Assembly: GCF_902143515.1 (NCBI RefSeq)
Contig: NZ_CABFVD010000001.1
Location: 558,001-622,000 of the forward strand
From: Hathewaya massiliensis
Lineage (GTDB): Bacteria > Bacillota > Clostridia > Clostridiales > Clostridiaceae
Length of the DNA: 64,000 bases
Direction of reading: 5' to 3'
Position numbers and translations under genes: made by a program
Notes under the pieces: generated by a model
Databases searched by the model: none
What the model was told of the DNA's origin: nothing
What the model saw: only the letters and a program-made list of their open reading frames with translations
In this document: piece by piece, positions 9,401 through 15,661 of the stretch
How positions within the stretch are numbered: the stretch's first letter is position 1
How the letters are laid out: each line of letters begins with the position of its first letter

Positions 9401-9407
9401 AATAAAT

Positions 9408-10703
9408 ATGAGTAAATTTTTTTATAGACCAACAGTTGGAATTGATATATCAGCAGACTTTTCGGTAGTTGCTATACTAGCACCTGACGGTGAAGTTTAT
9501 AGAAAGTCTTTTAAGATTATGCATAATAGAAATGGTTTTGATTACCTAGTAGATCAAATAAAAAAAGCGGAAGAAGAGTTTAACATGAAAACGGCAATTT
9601 TCATGGAATCTACTGGTGTATACCATCTTACTCTTTTCCACTTTCTTAAAGATACATTTGAAGTATGTATCCTTAATCCACTCATTACTAATTGTAACAA
9701 GAATGGTGACATAAGAAAAGTGAAAAATGATAAAAAAGATGCATTAACCATTGCTACTATAGGTAAATTTCAAAATGTTAAATATTCTTCTAATTTTGAT
9801 GTTGAAATTTACACTTTAAAGTCTCTTTGTAGAGATTACTATAAATTTACTGATAGCAAATCTACGTTTAAAAAGAAGCTTTCTACTGATTTAAGAGTTA
9901 TTTTTCCTAGTTATAGCTCTGTCTTTTCAGACATTACTGGTAAAACATCAATAGCTATATTAAAAAAATATTCTAGTCCTGAAGCAGTTTTAAGTGCTGA
10001 TAGAGATGAACTTATTAACCTCATTTCAACAACTTCTAGAAAAGGACTAGCACATAGTGAAAAAACTTATAAAAAGCTATATGATGCTGCTGAAGAAGCT
10101 GCTTACATTGGTCTTAAATCACCAAGTCTATTTGTAAAAATAATTAATACTATCGCAGTAATAGAAGCACTAGAAATCCAAATTGGAAATCTATTAACTG
10201 AAATTCATCTATTAATGCGTAGCAATAGGATCTCTGATGAATTTAAGAAAAATGTGCGATTACTTTACTCAATACCAGGTGTTGGAGAACTAACTGCCAT
10301 CACAATAATGAGTGAAATTGGCAATATAAAAGGCTTTGTTAAACCTAAGCACTTAGTTGCTTATTTTGGCTTAGATTCTTCTGTTAGCCAATCTGGTAAG
10401 TTTAACAGTGACAGAAATGCCATGTCTAAACGAGGTACCAGAATAGGCCGTAGGGCCTTATACGCTGTCGCGTTAGCATCCATACGTAAGAACAGAAATG
10501 GTGAACCTATAAATAGAGTTCTCCTAAATTTCTATAATGAGAATATGAAAGATAAAAAGAAAAAAGTAGGCTTAGTTGCAATAATGCATAAGTTAATTAA
10601 CTACATATTCTCTATTCTTAAAAATCAAAAAGAGTATGAACTACGTGACCCCAAAATACATTCAAAAATGTACCTAAACAACAACTCAAAACAAGCAGCC
10701 TAA
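9408..10703 (+). CDS. IS110-family transposase/recombinase (DEDD)
   Basis: 431-residue IS110 recombinase. The N-terminal RuvC-like DEDD domain shows VGIDIS (first Asp), FMESTGVYH (Glu) and KNDKKDA (Asp pair). The middle is helical. The C-terminal Transposase_20 domain begins at LLYSIPGVGELTA and carries the conserved serine region (LDSSVSQSGK) and RGTRIGRRALY. The start is the ATG after AAAGGAGAT. The frame stays open upstream to 9294, but those 38 codons overlap the donor loop of the bridge RNA and have no ribosome site. In IS110 the DEDD domain and the C-terminal serine jointly perform RNA-guided cleavage and exchange. The frame is intact, so the element may be active. Confidence 0.93.
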   Translation: MSKFFYRPTVGIDISADFSVVAILAPDGEVYRKSFKIMHNRNGFDYLVDQIKKAEEEFNMKTAIFMESTGVYHLTLFHFLKDTFEVCILNPLITNCNKNGDIRKVKNDKKDALTIATIGKFQNVKYSSNFDVEIYTLKSLCRDYYKFTDSKSTFKKKLSTDLRVIFPSYSSVFSDITGKTSIAILKKYSSPEAVLSADRDELINLISTTSRKGLAHSEKTYKKLYDAAEEAAYIGLKSPSLFVKIINTIAVIEALEIQIGNLLTEIHLLMRSNRISDEFKKNVRLLYSIPGVGELTAITIMSEIGNIKGFVKPKHLVAYFGLDSSVSQSGKFNSDRNAMSKRGTRIGRRALYAVALASIRKNRNGEPINRVLLNFYNENMKDKKKKVGLVAIMHKLINYIFSILKNQKEYELRDPKIHSKMYLNNNSKQAA

Positions 10704-10728
10704 CGGCTAAAATAATTAGGAATCATTT

Positions 10729-10759
10729 TCCATTGTTCGTGTTTTTCAATGGATTTTTT
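10729..10759 (+). terminator. Intrinsic terminator after the transposase
   Basis: TCCATTG / CAATGGA stem with an 11-nt loop followed by TTTTTTG, 26 nt after the transposase stop and inside the right end of the element. Confidence 0.75.
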
Positions 10760-10801
10760 GTGATGCCTATTTTTATAAATAAAAATTTTCATAAAAACTT
10801 A

Positions 10802-10822
10802 TTGACTTTTACTAGCTGGTCT
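10802..10822 (+). promoter_or_regulatory. Right-end half (-35) of the circle-junction promoter and left donor site
   Basis: TTGACT at 10802-10807 is followed by TTTAC, TAGCTGGT and the core CT. From TTGACT to the left-end TATAAT the joined-end spacing is 15 + 2 = 17 nt. TAGCTGGT is repeated exactly in the donor loop of the candidate bridge RNA. Confidence 0.7.
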
Positions 10823-10834
10823 TTATGATTATAA

Positions 10835-10906
10835 AAGGCTGTGTTAGAGGCAAATGTTTATATGAAAGTCACTTCATCATATGGACAAGATTGTCTAATA
10901 AAGCCT
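10835..10906. repeat. Short palindromic repeat (GGCTTTGTTAG family), copy 1
   Basis: Imperfect 70-bp palindrome, AGGCTGTGTTAG...CTAATAAAGCCT, with a central GTCACTTCATCATATGGACA. In reverse orientation it matches the copy at 47983-48052 along its whole length. It lies between the IS right end and the T-box terminator, so it was part of the original metG upstream region. Confidence 0.75.
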
Positions 10907-10910
10907 TATA

Positions 10911-10948
10911 AAAAAAAATAAAAGCCTCTAAGCATTACACTTAGAGGC
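10911..10948 (-). terminator. Regulated terminator of the T-box leader
   Basis: GCCTCTAAG / CTTAGAGGC perfect 9-bp stem followed on the minus strand by TTTTATTTTTTTT. It lies directly after the T-box sequence, as the terminator alternative to the antiterminator. Confidence 0.88.
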
Positions 10949-11209
10949 GTAGATTACGCGTTACCACTCTATTTTACCCTTACATCACTGTAAAGGTCTC
11001 CATAAGTGACGTCTTTATAAAAAAGATTATCACCTTGCAGTATAACGTCTGCAAACGTAATGCCCTCACCATAGGCTTGAGCAATAGACTCCGAGGCCAT
11101 TTTCATAAACTTCCATGTTACCAGCTTTCACCTATTCTGGCTCTCTTTAAACACTTTTATTTACTACTCTTCTCTTCATAGTCTTTTACTTTATCAATTA
11201 CTTATTAAT
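10949..11209 (-). ncRNA. T-box leader (riboswitch), probably Met-specific, for metG
   Basis: Read on the minus strand it has the T-box features in order: AGAGAG and GGTGAAAGCTGG of stem I, a candidate specifier ATG in GAAAATGGCC (11100-11098), then the near-invariant AGAGTGGTAACGCG T-box sequence (10970-10957), then the terminator. T-box leaders bind uncharged tRNA and antiterminate. The Met specifier is my reading of one of several nearby ATGs and should be folded properly. With the IS element removed, the first gene downstream is metG, which fits a Met T-box. It is now cut off from metG by the insertion. Confidence 0.88.
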
Positions 11210-11238
11210 ATATTATAGTATACTTTATATTATGTCAA
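11210..11238 (-). promoter_or_regulatory. Promoter of the T-box leader
   Basis: Minus strand TTGACA (11238-11233), 17 nt, TAATAT (11215-11210); a TATAAT is also present at 15 nt spacing. Transcription would begin near 11203, just before stem I of the T-box. Confidence 0.75.
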
Positions 11239-11311
11239 GGTACTATAATTAAATACAGAGATTTCATATCAAAAATTGTAGTTTTTGATTTTAATTCTGA
11301 TATATTTATTA

Positions 11312-12124
11312 CTAATAAAATTTATACTCAATAGATTTTACATATCCTCCATCCATATAATATGAAGAACTCTTCATTGGAAACCCATCAATTTTCCAAG
11401 TTTCTTTATCAAGTTCATCCATGGTAATTTTTAAACCTTCAAACCTGATATTAATAATTTCTTTTTTGTTTTTTACTATATCATATAAAACTTTTCTTAG
11501 CTCTTCCTTATTACTAACTTTTACATTTGTATCAGGGGACATATTAATAAAACTATATTTAGTACCCTTACATTGAGGATATTCTTTTAATGAACGCTCA
11601 TCCCTAATATGATCTCTTTTAATTTCCTCATCAGTTAAATTAAAATACACATAACTTATAGAATCATCTATATTTACTCCTGGATCATCCCAAGTGACAT
11701 CCAAATTGTACCACTCGCCATCTAACTTAACTATATTCCAAGCATGTCCACCTTTACCTAAACTTTTACCTAAACTATTTATGCCTTCCCCAACTACAAC
11801 TTCACACTGAACTCCAGCCTTATTTAATAATACAAACATTGCCTTTGCATATCCCTCGCAAACACCTTTGTGTAATATTATTGGTCCATATGGACTATGA
11901 TTTTCTGGTATATATTTTTTAAGCTCATTTGAGTCAAGTACACTTTTATCATATTCAACTGTTTTAACTATATAATCGTGGAGAGCTAATTCCTTCTCAA
12001 AATCAGTCATATTAGGGTGGGTAACCTCATCTATAATTCTATTTGCCTCGTCATTAACTTTTCTTATTTTTTTTAGCTCTTCTAATGGTGTATCGTATTT
12101 TATATTAAAAGTTAAAATTTTATT
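11312..12124 (-). pseudogene. Transglutaminase-like protein, 5'-truncated
   Basis: Transglutaminase/protease-like domain with its catalytic triad visible: Cys in GVCEGYAKA, His in GGHAWN, Asp in LDVTWDDP. Coding sequence in frame extends at least 38 codons upstream of the first ATG (ending EVTHPNMTDFEK), back to a stop at 12125-12127, with no start codon plus ribosome site and no signal peptide. Clostridial relatives are usually secreted, so the N-terminus appears lost. The catalytic part is intact, and translation from the ATG at 12010 would give 232 residues, but GGAGG is absent there. Probably a decaying gene; a functional short form cannot be excluded. Confidence 0.6.
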
Positions 12125-12243
12125 CTAAATCATGTTTAAAAATCTATTTTTGGTCAATACTATAAATACATATATGATCCCCCTAATTATATATGTATCC
12201 CCCCATATGAAGGCACATACTTTTTCTGTGCTAACCCCATATT

Positions 12244-12273
12244 AAAAGCCACAGTTTAAAAACTGTGGCTTTT
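12244..12273 (-). terminator. Bidirectional intrinsic terminator
   Basis: AAAAGCCACAGTTT / AAACTGTGGCTTTT perfect 14-bp stem with a 2-nt centre, 30 nt after the DMT permease stop. The T-tract within the stem arms suits either direction. Confidence 0.85.
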
Positions 12274-12304
12274 ATAATTTTAATAACTATTTCTTTTCTA
12301 CTAA

Positions 12305-13240
12305 CTATTTTTCTTCTAATAATTCTTCTTTTTCTAATAAGACTTCTTTTTTTCTCTTTAAAAAACTTAGCTTAGTTTCAGCTGTAATTAAGGCTACAAA
12401 TATTATTGAGCATCCTAAAATCATTTTAGGTGTAAAACTTTCTTTTAATAATATCGCAGAAAACGCTGACCCGAAAACGGTTTCTAGGCAAAGAATTATA
12501 GCTGCATGGGTTGAAGATGTATATTTTTGTGCTACATTCTGTATTATATATGCAATCATTGTACTAACAGAGCCTAAATATAATACAGCAAGCCAACCTT
12601 TTGTTGAAATATTTGTTGGCACTTGTTCTTTTGTTATAATTGCAAAAATTAAAGATAAAATTGCTGCCATACCCATTTGAAGGATAGTTAGTATTACAGG
12701 ATCTGTATCCTTTATAAAATATCCAATAAGTACAATATGAGCTGCAAAAAATACTGCTGAAATTAAGGTTAAAGTATCCCCTTTCGCTATACTAAAACTC
12801 CCATTTAACGTAAGAAGTGATGTTCCTAAAAGACAAAGTCCTGTAGCAATAAAAGTATATTTATCTGGTGCTTTCTTAGTAATAGCCCAATAAAGAAATG
12901 GAACTATAACAACATACAATCCTGTTAAAAAAGATTGTTTACCAGGGGTTGTGTATTGCAATCCTATAGTTTGAAGGGCAAATGCTAAAAATAGTACTGT
13001 TCCCACAATAACTCCCGCTTTTAAATCTTTTTTAGTAATTTGCTTTACCTTCTTAAAAAAAGCTATGGAAAGTAAGCTAAATGCAATAGTAAAGCGAATT
13101 GTCATAGTATATAATGGTTTAATTCCTTCCTTTAAAGATACATCTGTTGCAACAAATCCAATTCCCCAAATAATAGCACATAAAAGTAAAGATAAATCTG
13201 CCATCAAAGCCTTCTTATTTTTTTCAACTGTGGTATCCAT
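12305..13240 (-). CDS. EamA/DMT-superfamily permease
   Basis: 311-residue membrane protein with about ten hydrophobic segments arranged as two EamA repeats. The first starts at LSLLLCAIIWGIGFVATDV and the second at LTLISAVFFAAHIVLIGYF, each with the family signature of a small-residue-rich first helix. The C-terminus is a charged cytosolic tail (KRKKEVLLEKEELLEEK). Members export or import amino acids, nucleosides or other metabolites; the substrate cannot be assigned. GGAGGG precedes the ATG. It is transcribed alone, between a repeat and a terminator. Confidence 0.9.
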   Translation of the reverse strand: MDTTVEKNKKALMADLSLLLCAIIWGIGFVATDVSLKEGIKPLYTMTIRFTIAFSLLSIAFFKKVKQITKKDLKAGVIVGTVLFLAFALQTIGLQYTTPGKQSFLTGLYVVIVPFLYWAITKKAPDKYTFIATGLCLLGTSLLTLNGSFSIAKGDTLTLISAVFFAAHIVLIGYFIKDTDPVILTILQMGMAAILSLIFAIITKEQVPTNISTKGWLAVLYLGSVSTMIAYIIQNVAQKYTSSTHAAIILCLETVFGSAFSAILLKESFTPKMILGCSIIFVALITAETKLSFLKRKKEVLLEKEELLEEK

Positions 13241-13252
13241 TAAATTCCCTCC

Positions 13253-13391
13253 TTATAAACAGAGTTCTTAACTTTAAAGAAAATCTCTTCTCATTTGAAG
13301 TTTAGAACTCATTATCCAAAGGCATAGCTGCTCTTTTCTCCCAATTTGAAAAAAGAAAGCATTCGAGCGTATACCCATCGGATAATTTTTC
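13253..13391. repeat. Dispersed palindromic intergenic repeat, copy A
   Basis: Its first half (ACAGAGTTCTTAACTTTAAA...) matches the reversed copy at 54918-55003. Its second half is itself bounded by ATTATCC...GGATAAT and resembles the CTCCCACTTTGAA part of the copy at 20313. It appears to be a compound of two members. Confidence 0.5.
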
Positions 13392-13426
13392 TCGTATTTA
13401 ATTATAATAGATTTTATGAAAAATAA

Positions 13427-13482
13427 ATAGCACCAAATTTATATGGTATTAATTTTCTGCCAAAATAAATTTTAGTGCTATT
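13427..13482 (-). terminator. Terminator after the Xaa-Pro peptidase
   Basis: AATAGCAC...AAATTTAT pairs imperfectly with ATAAATTTtAGTGCTATT around an AT-rich loop, and TTTATTTTTCAT follows on the minus strand. It lies 19 nt after the stop. Confidence 0.6.
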
Positions 13483-13500
13483 CATTTAACAAAGTTACGT

Positions 13501-14577
13501 TTATTTTATAACGATTAAATCCTTTGGTGCGTGAGTTATTATTTCACAACCATCTTCTGTTACTATAACAGAATCCTCAACTCTAACTCCACCCCATCCT
13601 GGAATATATATACCTGGTTCTACAGTAACTATACAATCTTTTTCAAAAATCCTATTACCTACGTTACTTATAAAAGGTTCCTCATGCAATTCTAAACCTA
13701 CACCATGTCCTATTCCCGAATAATAGTATTCAATATATTTATCTAATATTTCTCTAGCCTTACTATCTGGAACATCTGTCTTAACACCCGCTTTAACAGT
13801 TTTAACAGCTTCCTCCTCTGCTTTTCTAACTAGATTATAAACTTCAGTTTGTTTTTCATCCGGTTCACCAATTGCTATAGTTCTAGTCATATCAGAGTGA
13901 TATCCATTATATAAAGCCCCAAAGTCAATTAATAAAAATTCTCCATTTTCTATAACTTTATCATCTGGTTTACCATGTAATAAGGATGTTTTAGCCCCTG
14001 AAATAAGTATGGTGTCAAAAGAAACACCTTCTGCCCCTTCTTTTCTCATGAAATACTCTAGTTGAAGTGCTACTTCATTTTCAGTCATTCCAGGCTTAAC
14101 AAAATTTAAAATTTCCCCGAAAGCCTTATCTGCAATTCTAGCAGCTTCGATCATAAATTTCTTTTCTTCTGCATCCTTAACATATCTTAAACCGTCTACT
14201 AAACCAGCAGTAGGAACCATTTCAACCTTTGGATTAGAATTTTTTATCCCTTCATATAGTCCAAAGGTAACCTTGTCCTTTTCAAATCCAATGTTTTTAA
14301 TATCTTTTTCCCAATCAGTTAATATAACTTTAACACATTCCCCTATGGATCCACCAACATTTCTCCAATTTAAAACCTTAAATTCTGGACATTGTTTTTC
14401 AGCTTGTTCTGTAAATCTTCCATCTGTTAAAAAGTAATTATTATTTTTAGTAACAAGTAAATATGAAGCCTCATCCGTAAATCCACTAACATACCTAACA
14501 TTTGAAAGTTTCATAATAAACATGGAGTCTAGAGAATTCTTTTTCATTAATTCCACAAGTCTTTCAACTCTGCTCAT
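13501..14577 (-). CDS. M24-family Xaa-Pro peptidase (aminopeptidase P / prolidase type)
   Basis: Cleaves peptides or dipeptides next to proline. An N-terminal creatinase-like domain (1-~125) is followed by an M24 'pita-bread' domain. Metal ligands are visible: the two Asp in LIDFGALYNGYHSDMTRTI, His in GIGHGVGLELHEEP, and Glu in VTVEPGIY and GGVRVEDS. The 358-residue length fits this class. GGAGG is upstream of the ATG. It stands 67 nt downstream of proC and is the last gene of the hydroxyproline cluster, which suggests it supplies proline or hydroxyproline from collagen-like peptides. Whether it acts on dipeptides (PepQ) or longer peptides (PepP) is not decidable here. Confidence 0.92.
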   Translation of the reverse strand: MSRVERLVELMKKNSLDSMFIMKLSNVRYVSGFTDEASYLLVTKNNNYFLTDGRFTEQAEKQCPEFKVLNWRNVGGSIGECVKVILTDWEKDIKNIGFEKDKVTFGLYEGIKNSNPKVEMVPTAGLVDGLRYVKDAEEKKFMIEAARIADKAFGEILNFVKPGMTENEVALQLEYFMRKEGAEGVSFDTILISGAKTSLLHGKPDDKVIENGEFLLIDFGALYNGYHSDMTRTIAIGEPDEKQTEVYNLVRKAEEEAVKTVKAGVKTDVPDSKAREILDKYIEYYYSGIGHGVGLELHEEPFISNVGNRIFEKDCIVTVEPGIYIPGWGGVRVEDSVIVTEDGCEIITHAPKDLIVIK

Positions 14578-14643
14578 TTATTCATCCTCCTTAAATATTA
14601 TTATCACACCACATCAAAAATAATAAAAGACATTGAATAGTAC

Positions 14644-15456
14644 TTACTTATTTTCAGCCATTTCCTTACATTTAGCTGTGCAAGCTTTCATAGCAGACAT
14701 AACTGCATGTCTAAAGCCTTTTTCTTCTAAAACTTCAACAGCTTCTATAGTTGTTCCTGCTGGAGAACATACCATATCCTTTAATTGAGCTGGATGTTTT
14801 CCTGTTTCAAGAACCATTTTAGCTGAACCTAATACAGCTTGAGCAGCTATTTTATATGCTTTATCTCTTGGTATTCCATCACAAACTGCAGCATCTGCCA
14901 TTGCCTCTATAAACATAAATACATACGCTGGTGAAGAACCACTTACAGAAACAAATGCATCGATTAAATATTCTGGAAGAACTTCAACTCCTCCAAAACT
15001 TGAGAATATACTTTTTACTCTTTCAAGATCTGACTCTGCAATATTCTTATTACCACACAATGCTGACATTCCTTCTCCGACTAACGCAGGCGTATTTGGC
15101 ATTGTTCTTATAACTTTAAACTCTTTTCCAAATGCATTTTCTAAATGCTCTATAGTCTTTCCAGCAACTATACTAACTATTATACAATCTTTTTTTATAA
15201 TGTCCTTTATTTCTTTTGCTACTATGTCAAGAATGTTAGGTTTTATAGATAAAATTAGTACATCTGCGTTTTTTGCAACCTCTTTATTGTCTGTAGTTGT
15301 GTTAACTCCATATTCTGATTGTGCCTTTTCTAAAGAAGGTTTAAATAAATCAGCAACATATATGTTTGAGTTTTCCACCAAACCTGATTTAAGTATTCCT
15401 CCCATCATTGCGCGGCCCATGTTACCACACCCTATAAAACCAATATTATAACTCAT
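14644..15456 (-). CDS. proC: Pyrroline-5-carboxylate reductase
   Basis: Reduces (S)-1-pyrroline-5-carboxylate to L-proline with NAD(P)H. The Rossmann motif GFIGCGNMGRAMMGG is at the N-terminus and the family C-terminal signature (SGSSPAYVFMFIEAMADAAV ... CSPAGTTIEAVEVLEE) is intact. 270 residues is normal. Because HypD produces P5C, its place directly after hypD completes conversion of trans-4-hydroxyproline to proline, which Stickland clostridia then use as an electron acceptor. GGGGAGG precedes the ATG. A hairpin separates it from hypD and may tune their ratio. Confidence 0.95.
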   Translation of the reverse strand: MSYNIGFIGCGNMGRAMMGGILKSGLVENSNIYVADLFKPSLEKAQSEYGVNTTTDNKEVAKNADVLILSIKPNILDIVAKEIKDIIKKDCIIVSIVAGKTIEHLENAFGKEFKVIRTMPNTPALVGEGMSALCGNKNIAESDLERVKSIFSSFGGVEVLPEYLIDAFVSVSGSSPAYVFMFIEAMADAAVCDGIPRDKAYKIAAQAVLGSAKMVLETGKHPAQLKDMVCSPAGTTIEAVEVLEEKGFRHAVMSAMKACTAKCKEMAENK

Positions 15457-15508
15457 TTAAAATGCCTCCCCTTGTAATTATTAAGTATATTTTAAATACC
15501 CAAAATAT

Positions 15509-15544
15509 TAGGTATCAAAGTCAAAATATTGACTCTGATACCTA
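15509..15544 (-). other. Hairpin between hypD and proC (attenuator or processing site)
   Basis: TAGGTATCA...AGTCAA pairs with TTGACT...TGATACCTA, one mismatch in 16 pairs, loop AATA. The following minus-strand sequence (ATATTTTGGG) is not a proper T-tract. It may be a weak terminator or an mRNA stabilising/processing element inside the operon. Confidence 0.6.
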
Positions 15545-15661
15545 TAGAATTTTCTCACTATTTTTATTATACTACTTTTTTTATTTAATTTGTATAATTA
15601 TTATCAAATTTAGAGTATTTTGTGTATTTTTTTTATCAATTATAAATTTATTTTACTAAGA

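Larger units (their letters stand above)
9014..10822 (+). mobile_element. IS110-family insertion sequence with deduced ends, in the metG ribosome site
   Basis: Ends are deduced, not compared with another copy. Taking CT as the core dinucleotide, the left end begins CT-TGTATAATG (9014) and the right end finishes TAGCTGGT-CT (10813-10822). Excising the element rejoins ...TTCCTCCT and TTATGATT, restoring AAAGGAGG 7 nt before metG's ATG and bringing the T-box leader next to metG. Supporting evidence: the donor guides in the left end match both ends, the target guide matches the left flank, and joining the ends builds a 17-bp-spaced promoter. There are no terminal inverted repeats and no duplication beyond the core, as expected for IS110. 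The left non-coding part is ~392 bp and the right ~119 bp. Confidence 0.85.

Noticed and set aside
9294-9407. 38-codon upstream extension of the transposase frame
   Set aside because: It overlaps the donor loop of the bridge RNA, has no ribosome site, and its sequence is unlike the IS110 N-terminus; the ATG at 9408 has AAAGGAGAT and begins the DEDD domain.
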